Both the position numbers and the translations under genes were made by a program. A stretch of 64,000 nucleotides of DNA from Cypionkella sp049896245 (GTDB lineage Bacteria; Pseudomonadota; Alphaproteobacteria; Rhodobacterales; Rhodobacteraceae), in the NCBI RefSeq assembly GCF_049896245.1, contig NZ_JAFCTX010000022.1:16021-80020 (forward strand), in the 5' to 3' direction. The notes below the pieces were generated by a model that saw nothing but the letters and a program-made list of their open reading frames with translations, had not been told where the DNA came from and ran no database searches. The stretch's first letter is position 1. Every line of letters starts with the position of its first letter. Shown piece after piece: positions 25,198 through 33,536 of this stretch.

Positions 25198-26528
25198 TCC
25201 CTGATCTTCCAGAAGATGACGATTGGCCGTTTGCCGACGGTGGCATCGACGCCTATGAAACGGCAGCGGCTCCGACGCGCGCCTATGTTCTGCACCCCGA
25301 TCTGAAGTCGGTGAAATCGCGGCGCTTGCCCGAACACGGGCTGGCCGAGGCGGTCAGTCTGGCCGCCGCGTTGCCCGGTTTGGAGGTGTTGGGAGCCGAA
25401 GTTGTGCGCCTGCCACGGGTGCAGCCGGGGACTTTGTTCGGCTCGGGCAAGGTCGAGGAACTGAAAGCCATGATGAATGGGCTGGAGATTGACCTTGTCT
25501 TGGTCGATGGTCCGGTCACCCCGGTGCAGCAGCGCAATTTGGAAAAAGAATGGGGCGTCAAGCTGTTAGACCGCACTGGTCTGATCCTTGAGATCTTCGC
25601 CGACCGCGCGCGCACCCGTGAAGGCGTGCTGCAGGTCGAACTCGCGGCTTTGTCGTACCAACGCACCCGTCTGGTGCGGGCTTGGACACACTTAGAGCGT
25701 CAGCGTGGTGGTTTTGGCTTTGTCGGCGGGCCGGGGGAAACCCAGATCGAATCCGACCGTCGCGCGATTGACGATCAGGTCATCCGCCTGAAACGGCAGC
25801 TGGACCGCGTTGCCAAGACCCGTGAACTGCACCGTGCCTCGCGCCGCAAAGTGCCGTTCCCGCTGGTGGCTTTGGTGGGTTACACCAACGCTGGAAAATC
25901 GACTTTGTTTAACCATATGACCGGGGCCGAGGTTTTGGCCAAGGACATGCTGTTTGCCACTTTGGACCCGACCATGCGCGGGGTGGTGCTGCCGTCAGGT
26001 CGCAAAGTGATTGCCTCGGATACCGTGGGTTTCATCTCTGAGCTGCCAACCCAACTCGTCGCCGCCTTCCGTGCCACGTTGGAGGAGGTGCTGGAAGCCG
26101 ATTTGATCCTGCATGTGCGCGACATCAGCCATACCGAATCCGCCGAACAGGCTGCCGATGTGGGGGATATTCTGACATCACTGGGCGTCAACAAAGCCGT
26201 GCCGATGTTTGAGGTCTGGAACAAGCTTGACCTCGTCGATGCCAGCCAGCGCGAGGCTCTGTTGGTGCAAGCCACCAATCGGGCAGGGGTTTTCCCGGTT
26301 TCTGCGCTGACAGGCGAAGGGGTTGCGGCGCTGCTTGAGGCCGCCTCTACCGCGTTTGAGGAGGAAAAATCGCAAGCGGTGCTGGCACTTGGCTTTTCCG
26401 ATGGCAAGCGGCGCTCGTGGCTGCATGATGCTGGGATTGTGGTTGATGAAACCCAAGATGACGCAGGCTGGCAGATCACCGTGCTATGGACCGAGCGCCA
26501 ACAGGGGCGCTACCGCGAGTTCAAGTGA
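25194..26528 (+). CDS. hflX: GTPase HflX
   Basis: A ribosome-associated GTPase. The core has the glycine-rich stretch RQRGGFGFVGGPGETQIESDRR, the G1 loop GYTNAGKST, G3 (DTVGFI) and G4 (NKLD). The first usual start codon is GTG at 25311, but the reading frame is open and protein-like from 25191 (IPDLPEDDDWPFADGG...TRAYVLHPDLKS), and the first beta-strand of the N-terminal domain lies in that part. The only start-like codon there is CTG at 25194, which overlaps the hfq stop as CTGA and follows AAGGTGA. I therefore extend the gene to 25194 (444 residues); the start codon itself is uncertain. Confidence 0.88.
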   Translation: MIPDLPEDDDWPFADGGIDAYETAAAPTRAYVLHPDLKSVKSRRLPEHGLAEAVSLAAALPGLEVLGAEVVRLPRVQPGTLFGSGKVEELKAMMNGLEIDLVLVDGPVTPVQQRNLEKEWGVKLLDRTGLILEIFADRARTREGVLQVELAALSYQRTRLVRAWTHLERQRGGFGFVGGPGETQIESDRRAIDDQVIRLKRQLDRVAKTRELHRASRRKVPFPLVALVGYTNAGKSTLFNHMTGAEVLAKDMLFATLDPTMRGVVLPSGRKVIASDTVGFISELPTQLVAAFRATLEEVLEADLILHVRDISHTESAEQAADVGDILTSLGVNKAVPMFEVWNKLDLVDASQREALLVQATNRAGVFPVSALTGEGVAALLEAASTAFEEEKSQAVLALGFSDGKRRSWLHDAGIVVDETQDDAGWQITVLWTERQQGRYREFK

Positions 26529-26539
26529 TACCTGAAGAT

Positions 26540-26569
26540 AGCGCCGCAATGCTTTGTTATTGCGGCGCT
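26540..26569. terminator. Hairpin between convergent hflX and penicillin acylase-type gene
   Basis: AGCGCCGCAAT (26540-26550) pairs with ATTGCGGCGCT (26559-26569) over an 8-base loop. There is no T-run on either side, so it is terminator-like rather than certain. It overlaps the last codons of the convergent gene. Confidence 0.55.
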
Positions 26570-29028
26570 TCCGGAGTCAGGATCGTATCCCCTACAGAAC
26601 CGGCCCGTGCCAGTTCCGGGTCGAGCGACATCGGGATATACTCGCCGCGCCGCCACAATTCGCTGAGATCATCGTAGAACCGCGACAAAGGATGCCCGGA
26701 TTGCCCGGTGGCTTGGATGAACACCGATGAATCCGGGTCGGCGAAATCATACACCCCGCGATAGCCGCCCGCATGGACGTTCAGATATGGGTTCGGGCCG
26801 GTGCCTTTGGTCCGCCCGCGCAGCAAAGTGGTGTCACCGCCCGAGGTCGATTGCCGGATGTTGACGAAATAGCGCAAGCCAGGCACATCGCCCAGAACCG
26901 GGTGATCATGCGTCGCCTGATGCGCGTCGCCCCAGCGCCAGCTTTCGACATTCGGGCCGTAAGTCTCGGATAATTCAAGCAAAGCCTGATCCAAGGCGAT
27001 GCGTGCGATGTCGGTGCAGGTTTCCACCGCTGCCGATTGCACCACATCACACCACACCGACGCGCCACCGATATTGCGGTAAACCCGCTCGATAAACACC
27101 GGCTCGGGGTGGCTGAACTGATCCGCCAAGGGGCCGATCTCGTCGCGGGTCAGACGGTCTTGCAAGGCGCGCAGCCAAGCTTCGGCGATCAGCGGTTCGG
27201 GCAGATGTTCGTTCATCTCGCCGTTCCATTTTGCCATCAGATCGAGGGCCTTCTGCCGCAGACGCTCGGGTGTGCCTTCCGCCGCAGCCGCGCCAGTAAA
27301 CCACAAATCCGCGCCGATCAGCGGCAACAGGTTGCGCGCGGTGGGGCTGACGGTATCCAACTGCGCCTCGATGAAACTGTCGCGGGTATGCACCTCGCGG
27401 GTTTTCATCAATGCCAGCCAGCGTTGAATCCGTTGGGTGTCGCCCCAGTCAAACGACACATGCAGCGGAAACGGTCGATCCACCGTCTTGTTGTTGGTGT
27501 TGCCCAGCAAGCCACTGGTTGGGTTCACGAATCGCGGATTATCCTCATAGGGCAGCATCCCGGTCCAGCGGTTTTTACCTTGCCAGCCGGGCGCGGGCAT
27601 CCGGCCTTGGGTTGCATTCGCCGGATCGCGCGCAGGCATCGCGCCGATGGTTTGCAGCGCGATGCCATTCGCATCCGCCAGCATCAGGTTCTGCGAGGGG
27701 GCGACAAAGCCTTTGCCCGCCTCAATCGCCTCTGCGACCGAGCCTGCCGACATCAGTTTCATCGCCGAAGTCATCGACGTATCCGCACCCGACAAAGCCG
27801 TCCATTCCAGCGCAGCAACCGAGCCCGCAGGCGTCACCGAGGCCAGATCGTAATGCGAGCCCGGCAGGATCGGCCCGGCTTCTGACCAGCGCAGCGTCAG
27901 CGTCACCGGGCCTTCGCCCTTGATGTTCAAAATCGTCTGACGCGAGGTGAATTTCTTCGGCCCCTCCGGCGTGAGATACTCCTGCGAATTCTTAGGGTTA
28001 ATCCTCTCGATCACCACATCCTGATCATCGAGATAGCTAGAGGTCAGCCCCCAGCCCAAACGCTCGGACCTACCCACCAGCACCAGCGGCATCCCCGGAA
28101 TCGTGCCGCCAATCACTCCGCCGGTCGGCAGTTGCAGCCGGGCGAGATACCAGATCGACGGTGCCGTCAGCCCCAGATGCGGATCGTTGGCCAACAGCGA
28201 GCCGCCCGCCGCAGCCTTGCCCGGCATCGCCGCCCAAGCATTCGAGGCCCCGGCAAAATCGCGGGAATGAAACGGCGACAAAGGCGTGTCGAGATAGGCG
28301 GTCTTGGTCACAGCCCCCGAGAATACCCCCGGCATTAAGCTCGCGTAATCGGGCAGGGCGGCGACACCTTGGCCCGGATCATCGGGCAGAATATCGCTGA
28401 GACGCGCGGCAGGCAGCACCAGCGACATCTGTGCGCGCAAAACCTCATCCTCCAGATGCGAGGACAGTTGCAGCGCCATCAGCTTCAAAATAGCCAAAGA
28501 ATCCGCAGGCGACCACGCCGCGATCTCATTTGAAAAGAAGAAGAACTCTGGCGCGCCACGGCCCCGCGCGCCAAGATTAACTTGGGAAATCCATGCGTTA
28601 ACCCCCGCCGCATAGGCCTGCAGTGCCAAAGTCGTACGTTTGTCCTGCACCTTCACCGATTGCTGCGCCAGACCGTAAATGTCCAATCGCCGCACCAATT
28701 CATCAATCTTCACGGTGCGCGGCCCGAAAATCTCTGACAGCCGACCCTGCGCCGTGCGCCTTAGCATCGTCATCTGCCACAGCCGATCTTGCGCATGGGC
28801 GAATCCCAAAGCGAAATAGACATCTTCCTCGGTCTTGCCGAAAATATGCGGCACATCATTGTTATTTCGCACGATTTCCACCGGGGCTGTGATGCCCTTC
28901 AGGGTGAAATCCTCGTTATAGTCGGGCAGGCTGCGGGTCAGCACATAATAGACCAGCCCCCCCGCCAGCAGCCCCAAAGCAATCAGCCCGGTGAAGATGC
29001 GCATAAGCCAGCGGAAGGCGGTCAACAT
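26557..29028 (-). CDS. Penicillin acylase family protein
   Basis: An 823-residue Ntn hydrolase. The start at 29028 (MLTAFRWLMRIFTGLIALGLL) gives an N-terminal membrane anchor or signal peptide; the longer frame to 29175 overlaps the divergent promoter. The alpha part holds EIVRNNNDVPHIFG and the RLWQM region. The catalytic serine, which becomes the N-terminus of the beta subunit after self-cleavage, is in DFAGASNAWAAMPGK, with LLANDPHLGLTAPSIWYLARL after it. The enzyme acts in the periplasm on acyl amides; members cleave beta-lactams or acyl-homoserine lactones, and the true substrate is unknown. Confidence 0.9.
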   Translation of the reverse strand: MLTAFRWLMRIFTGLIALGLLAGGLVYYVLTRSLPDYNEDFTLKGITAPVEIVRNNNDVPHIFGKTEEDVYFALGFAHAQDRLWQMTMLRRTAQGRLSEIFGPRTVKIDELVRRLDIYGLAQQSVKVQDKRTTLALQAYAAGVNAWISQVNLGARGRGAPEFFFFSNEIAAWSPADSLAILKLMALQLSSHLEDEVLRAQMSLVLPAARLSDILPDDPGQGVAALPDYASLMPGVFSGAVTKTAYLDTPLSPFHSRDFAGASNAWAAMPGKAAAGGSLLANDPHLGLTAPSIWYLARLQLPTGGVIGGTIPGMPLVLVGRSERLGWGLTSSYLDDQDVVIERINPKNSQEYLTPEGPKKFTSRQTILNIKGEGPVTLTLRWSEAGPILPGSHYDLASVTPAGSVAALEWTALSGADTSMTSAMKLMSAGSVAEAIEAGKGFVAPSQNLMLADANGIALQTIGAMPARDPANATQGRMPAPGWQGKNRWTGMLPYEDNPRFVNPTSGLLGNTNNKTVDRPFPLHVSFDWGDTQRIQRWLALMKTREVHTRDSFIEAQLDTVSPTARNLLPLIGADLWFTGAAAAEGTPERLRQKALDLMAKWNGEMNEHLPEPLIAEAWLRALQDRLTRDEIGPLADQFSHPEPVFIERVYRNIGGASVWCDVVQSAAVETCTDIARIALDQALLELSETYGPNVESWRWGDAHQATHDHPVLGDVPGLRYFVNIRQSTSGGDTTLLRGRTKGTGPNPYLNVHAGGYRGVYDFADPDSSVFIQATGQSGHPLSRFYDDLSELWRRGEYIPMSLDPELARAGSVGDTILTPEAPQ

Positions 29029-29107
29029 AGGGCGGAGTCCTTGACGGCAGAGGTTGATTGCCTTCCTAGTCCAAAGCCAGAATAGGGGCAATGCGGGGTA
29101 GGCGATC

Positions 29108-29968
29108 ATGGCAAAACTGGCGTTTTTGGGCCTTGGGGTGATGGGCGCGCCGATGGCGGGGCATCTTGCTGCCAAGGGCCATCAAGTCACGGTTTATAAC
29201 CGCAATCCGGCGAAATCGGCCGCTTGGGTGGCGCAGCATGCCGGGGCTTCAGCGGCGACGCCGCGAGAGGCCGCAAATGGTGCCGCATTTGTGATGGCTT
29301 GCGTTGGCAATGACGACGATCTGCGCAGCATTTGTCTTGGCCCGGATGGCGCTTTTGCCGGTATGAAGGATGCGATCTTCGTCGATCACACCACGGTTTC
29401 GGCGGCGGTCACGCGCGAGTTGTCGGCCATAGCCCTCGCGCAAGGCCTTGGCTTTGTCGATGCTCCGGTGTCGGGCGGCCAAGCCGGCGCAGAGAACGGC
29501 GTGCTCTCGGTGATGTGCGGCGGCGCGCAGGCGGATTACGACAAAGCCGAGCCGGTGATCGCCGCCTATGCCCGGATCTGTCGGCTTCTGGGCGAAAGCG
29601 GGGCAGGGCAGTTGGCGAAAATGATGAACCAGATCGCCATTGCCGGGCTCGTGCAGGGGCTGGCCGAGGCTTTGGCTTTTGGCGAGAAAGCTGGTCTCGA
29701 TGGCGAAGCGGTGGTCGAGGTGATTTCTCAGGGCGCTGCTGGCTCGTGGCAGATGGTCAACCGCCACAAAACCATGCTGGCGGATAAATTCGATCACGGT
29801 TTTGCGGTGGATTGGATGCGCAAAGATCTGAAAATCTGTCTGGAAGCCGCCGACCAGATCGGAGCTTGCTTGCCAGTGACCGCTTTGGTCGATCAATTCT
29901 ACAAGGACGTGCAGCGGATGGGCGGCGGACGCCACGACACCTCCAGCCTGATCCGGCGCTTGCGCTAA
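29108..29968 (+). CDS. NAD(P)-dependent beta-hydroxyacid dehydrogenase
   Basis: A 286-residue enzyme of the 3-hydroxyisobutyrate dehydrogenase family. The N-terminal Rossmann motif is FLGLGVMGAPMAGHL. The substrate-binding DAPVSGGQAGAENG and the catalytic lysine in GQLAKMMNQIAIAG are intact. The C-terminal helical domain ends DTSSLIRRLR. Family members act on 3-hydroxyisobutyrate, tartronate semialdehyde or other small hydroxyacids; I cannot tell which. It is divergent from the acylase gene and overlaps the next, convergent gene by four bases. Confidence 0.9.
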   Translation: MAKLAFLGLGVMGAPMAGHLAAKGHQVTVYNRNPAKSAAWVAQHAGASAATPREAANGAAFVMACVGNDDDLRSICLGPDGAFAGMKDAIFVDHTTVSAAVTRELSAIALAQGLGFVDAPVSGGQAGAENGVLSVMCGGAQADYDKAEPVIAAYARICRLLGESGAGQLAKMMNQIAIAGLVQGLAEALAFGEKAGLDGEAVVEVISQGAAGSWQMVNRHKTMLADKFDHGFAVDWMRKDLKICLEAADQIGACLPVTALVDQFYKDVQRMGGGRHDTSSLIRRLR

Positions 29969-30999
29969 AGCGGTCGCGCCAAAACCAGCCAGTTCAACGC
30001 TTGAAGCGTCAGTTCGGCGCGCGCAATGTCGCGCCCGCCCATGTCATTGTCGAACCATCCGTTTGCCATAAAGTCCATGCGGAACTTGGCATTATGCAGC
30101 GTATTGATCCGGTCAACGATGCGGCTGCCGGGACGATCGTAGGCAATACGGCGAATACCGCCATCGGGCGTCACTCCCAGCCCGTGGCCCCAGGTCGGGT
30201 AGTCCTGTGCTGTGGTTAATTGTGTCACCTGACCGACCCGGCTGCGCTCACTTATTGCGCGTCCACCGACCCGTGTGTCGGGGTCGTTGTAGGTTTCCTC
30301 AATATAATCTGCGTCCATCACCAGCGCCATATAGAAGCCAAGCTCCATCGTATCGGCGGCAACCTGCCGCGCGCCGATGATATCACGGGTCGGTGCGCCG
30401 CTGAACAACCTCGCGGCCCGCATCGCGCGCGCACTGGCGTCTTTCTCATTCGCCGTCATGGTGAGATGGTCGCGAATATCCTGTGCCACAGCATGGGCGG
30501 CAGCAACCGCGCGCAACACATAAAGCTGCATGTCGTTTTGCAAGGTTTGCGGATTTTGCACAGCCCCAGCCGTGACAGGTGCCGCCGTCACCATCGCCTG
30601 AACCTGCGCCGAGGCCGCAGCCCCGATTTTTGTGCTGACCTCGGCCCAAACCTGCTCGACAATGAAGGTGCCGGGAACCGAAGCCGAGATTGAAGCCATC
30701 AGATTAAAGGTGCGCTGCATGTTGCGATTGCACACTTGCGTCAACGCCTGATCCACCGCGACCGAGGCAACCGTCGCCGCCTTGCCAAAAATCGCGCCCA
30801 TCCCGGCCCCAAAACCAATGGTTGCAGCCGTCAGGAACAGGTCCAGCTTGAATTTATCCAGATCAGCCTGCGATTGCAGCGTTTCCTTAAACGAGGTATG
30901 CGCGACCACATAGGCATTCGCATAGGGCAGCACCCAATTTGCTTCATAAAGACGCTGAATATTTGCTAAATCGGCGATATAATCATCAATTAATGCCAT
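29965..30999 (-). CDS. Unrecognised 344-residue protein
   Basis: I do not recognise this protein. It has no signal peptide. Residues about 45-90 (LDLFLTAATIGFGAGMGAIFGKAATVASVAVDQAL) form a glycine- and alanine-rich hydrophobic stretch that could enter a membrane. Residues about 130-190 are alanine-rich helices. The C-terminal half is more polar, with ...PTWGHGLGVTPDGGIRRIAYDRPGSRIVDRINTLHNAKFRMDFMANGWFDNDMGG. A hydrophobic helix ahead of a polar domain is sometimes seen in secreted effectors or pore-forming proteins, but nothing here proves that. It has its own AT-rich upstream region (31000-31222) and overlaps the convergent dehydrogenase gene by four bases. Confidence 0.7.
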   Translation of the reverse strand: MALIDDYIADLANIQRLYEANWVLPYANAYVVAHTSFKETLQSQADLDKFKLDLFLTAATIGFGAGMGAIFGKAATVASVAVDQALTQVCNRNMQRTFNLMASISASVPGTFIVEQVWAEVSTKIGAAASAQVQAMVTAAPVTAGAVQNPQTLQNDMQLYVLRAVAAAHAVAQDIRDHLTMTANEKDASARAMRAARLFSGAPTRDIIGARQVAADTMELGFYMALVMDADYIEETYNDPDTRVGGRAISERSRVGQVTQLTTAQDYPTWGHGLGVTPDGGIRRIAYDRPGSRIVDRINTLHNAKFRMDFMANGWFDNDMGGRDIARAELTLQALNWLVLARPL

Positions 31000-31222
31000 G
31001 AAAACCTCCCAAAATGTCGGGCAAAGAATAAAAATATCAAATCTGTGTGAAGCTTAGGGCAGTTGCAAAATTCATGCAAGCGTCAGACGTGTCGCCAAAA
31101 TGCTTACAAAACGCGCACCGAACCAGCAATGGTTTGGCAAAGCAGTTGCTTGGCAATTCCTAAACAGCAACCGCTAAGCCTTTGATCTGAAACGCACGAA
31201 AAAGCTGCGCGCGGGTGGCTGC

Positions 31223-31789
31223 TTAGACGATGATCCGGGTATATTTCACCCCAGACAGCGTCGCCCCCGCCATCAAACCCTGCTGGCCGAACACGAAAGC
31301 GATCACCGGGTCAAGCTCGGTGGTCTCTTTGCCAATCGAACCACCCTCATCCGGTGTTGCATAGCGGATATCGGCGCTGGCCGCCCATCCCGGCGAACGG
31401 CGGAAGTCCTGCAACGCCTGATCAGTGGTGAAAAACAACATATGGGCGTATTGTTGCGCGCCGATCTGAAAGCCGATCGAGGCTTTGGTGGCCGAATAAT
31501 AATCCACCTTGGCGCCCTTGATCTCCAACACGCCGCGCCCGTAAGCACCGCCAAAGCCAAAGCCAGCTTCCGTCACCAAAGGCATCGTCAAAATCCCGCT
31601 GGAGCGGTTCGCCAACTGTTGGGTGCCCGGAAACTTGCCAAACAGATAGGCCTGCGTCTCCCGCACCCGCGCATCAATCTGCGCGCCGCCGTTCGAGCCC
31701 ACGCCATTGCCGATCACCGTATTCTGGCAGGCCGAAACCAAGCCCACGCCGGTCAACGCCAAAAAGCCGCGTCTGGAAAAATCTGTCAT
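31223..31789 (-). CDS. SYLF-domain (YSC84-like) lipoprotein
   Basis: A 188-residue protein. The N-terminus MTDFSRRGFLALTGVGLVSAC combines a twin-arginine motif with a lipobox (LVSAC), so export by Tat and lipid attachment are likely. The body has the SYLF features: SSGILTMPLVTEAGFGFGGAYGRGVL and YYSATKASIGFQIGAQQYAHMLFF. The family binds lipids; its bacterial role is not settled. The start at 31789 has GAGGG at good spacing. The gene stands alone between hemB and the unrecognised gene, all on the minus strand. Confidence 0.83.
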   Translation of the reverse strand: MTDFSRRGFLALTGVGLVSACQNTVIGNGVGSNGGAQIDARVRETQAYLFGKFPGTQQLANRSSGILTMPLVTEAGFGFGGAYGRGVLEIKGAKVDYYSATKASIGFQIGAQQYAHMLFFTTDQALQDFRRSPGWAASADIRYATPDEGGSIGKETTELDPVIAFVFGQQGLMAGATLSGVKYTRIIV

Positions 31790-31873
31790 ATCCGCCCTCA
31801 TGCCTCACAAGGGTTCTGTGACCCCGTTGCGCAAAGATTAGCGCGGTTTCGGCGGCTTGTCATCCGTCACCGC

Positions 31874-32884
31874 TTAGGCAAGCGCGCCTCCGCCGAGCAG
31901 TTTCGCCACCCGAGGCGCGAAATAGGTCAAAATCCCATCACAACCGGCACGTTTGAACGCCATCAGGCTTTCAACCATCGCTTTGTCGCCATCAATCCAG
32001 CCGTTTTGCGCAGCGGCCTGTATCATCGCGTATTCGCCGGACACCTGATAGGCAAAGGTCGGCGCGCCAAACATCGCTTTCGCCCGGTGGCAGATATCCA
32101 AATACGGCATCCCCGGTTTGATCATCACCATATCGGCCCCCTCGCGCAGATCGCGCTCAATCATCCGCAAGGCTTCATCGCCATTGGCCGGATTCATCTG
32201 ATAGGTCTTCTTGTCGCCCTTCAGCGCACTCGAAGCCCCCACCGCATCGCGGAACGGGCCGTAAAACGCGCTGGCATATTTCGCCGCATAAGACATGATC
32301 GCGACATTCGTATGCCCATGCGCTTCCAAAGCAGAGCGTATCGCCCCAATCCGCCCGTCCATCATATCCGACGGCCCCAGAATATCCGCGCCCGCTTCGG
32401 CTTGCACCAAGGCCATCTTCACCAAGGCCAGAACGGATTCGTCGTTCAGAATGATGCCATCCTTAACCAAGCCGTCATGGCCGTTGGCGCTGTAGGGATC
32501 AAGCGCCACATCCGTCATCACCGCAATCTGCGGCACGGCTGCCTTGATCGCCCGAATGGCCCGGTTGGTCAGATTGTCAGGGTTCCAAGCCTCCTCACAT
32601 CCAGTGGTTTTCAAACTGGGGTCGGTGTACGGAAACAGGCAAATCGCCGGAATCCCCAAAGCCGCCGCATCCTCCGCCGCTTTTACCACCAAATCCACTG
32701 ACAACCGATTAACCCCTGGCATTGAGCTCACAGGTTCCGTCACTCCGACGCCATCGCGCACGAACACGGGCCAGATCAGATCACCCACGGTCAGGGTATT
32801 TTCCTGCACCAAAGCCCGCAAAGCTGGGCTGGTGCGCAGACGACGAAAACGGTTGGTCGGGGTCGGAGCAGAAATCGGGCGCAT
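31874..32884 (-). CDS. hemB: Delta-aminolevulinic acid dehydratase (porphobilinogen synthase)
   Basis: A 336-residue enzyme that condenses two 5-aminolevulinate molecules to porphobilinogen, for heme and chlorophyll-type pigments. The Schiff-base lysine is in MVMIKPGMPYLD and a second active-site lysine in MSYAAKYAS. The usual zinc-binding cysteine cluster is replaced: the stretch reads TDVALDPYSANGHDG, with Asp and Ala in place of the cysteines, as in Rhodobacter-type enzymes that do not need zinc. The length is normal. Confidence 0.96.
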   Translation of the reverse strand: MRPISAPTPTNRFRRLRTSPALRALVQENTLTVGDLIWPVFVRDGVGVTEPVSSMPGVNRLSVDLVVKAAEDAAALGIPAICLFPYTDPSLKTTGCEEAWNPDNLTNRAIRAIKAAVPQIAVMTDVALDPYSANGHDGLVKDGIILNDESVLALVKMALVQAEAGADILGPSDMMDGRIGAIRSALEAHGHTNVAIMSYAAKYASAFYGPFRDAVGASSALKGDKKTYQMNPANGDEALRMIERDLREGADMVMIKPGMPYLDICHRAKAMFGAPTFAYQVSGEYAMIQAAAQNGWIDGDKAMVESLMAFKRAGCDGILTYFAPRVAKLLGGGALA

Positions 32885-33008
32885 CGGTCTATCCTAAGAC
32901 TGGCAAAAAGGCTTGCGGTTGGTGTCACTGCCTGACATGGAAAGAGCGACGTCTCAAGCAGACATTCGGGCGCAGGTAAAGGCAGGCTAAAGGCAATGAG
33001 GGCTTAAG

Positions 33009-33533
33009 GTGAATTTGTATCAAGTCCTGTTTGAATTGATCGACATGCGGTCGTTCTCAAACCTGTGGTATTGGATCATGCTGGCAGTGATGTGGTCGTC
33101 GGCCAGTCATTGGGTGCTGGGCGTGCCGTTCGATCTGATCAGTCGCGCGCGGCGTCAGGGTGGCACGTTGCAGGATGATCTGGAAGTTCTGGTGCGGATC
33201 AACACCGGGCGGATGCTATTTATCGCGCAAACCGCCGGAGTCTGGTTGGTGGCGTTTTTGTGCTTTATTTTGACCGCGCTGCTGGTTCTGGCGGTGTATT
33301 ATAAGGTTGAATTCGCCCAAGCCGTGCTGTTCCTGCTGGTGCCGATGAGCATGCTGTCGCTGATGTCTTTGCGCACCGCTGGCCTGATCGTCGGTGGTCA
33401 GAACAGCGGTGAGGCGTTGCACCGTCGTCTGATCCGTCACAGGATCGCCACGCAAGCCCTTGGCATGGTGTCGATTTTCGTGACCTCGATGTTCGGCATG
33501 TATGCCAATTTGCACATCGGCGTGTTGGGGTAG
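33009..33533 (+). CDS. Membrane protein (often named 'component of SufBCD complex')
   Basis: A 174-residue protein with three or four membrane segments, starting at GTG 33009 with GAGGG eight bases before. The N-terminus MNLYQVLFELIDMRSFSNLWYWIMLAVMWSSASHWVLGVPFD resembles Rhodobacteraceae proteins that, as I recall, databases label as a component of the SufBCD complex. I see no sequence ground for that name: there is no Fe-S scaffold motif and the suf operon lies 20 kb away. It ends three bases before mfd, and the two are probably cotranscribed. Confidence 0.72.
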   Translation: MNLYQVLFELIDMRSFSNLWYWIMLAVMWSSASHWVLGVPFDLISRARRQGGTLQDDLEVLVRINTGRMLFIAQTAGVWLVAFLCFILTALLVLAVYYKVEFAQAVLFLLVPMSMLSLMSLRTAGLIVGGQNSGEALHRRLIRHRIATQALGMVSIFVTSMFGMYANLHIGVLG

Positions 33534-33536
33534 GCC

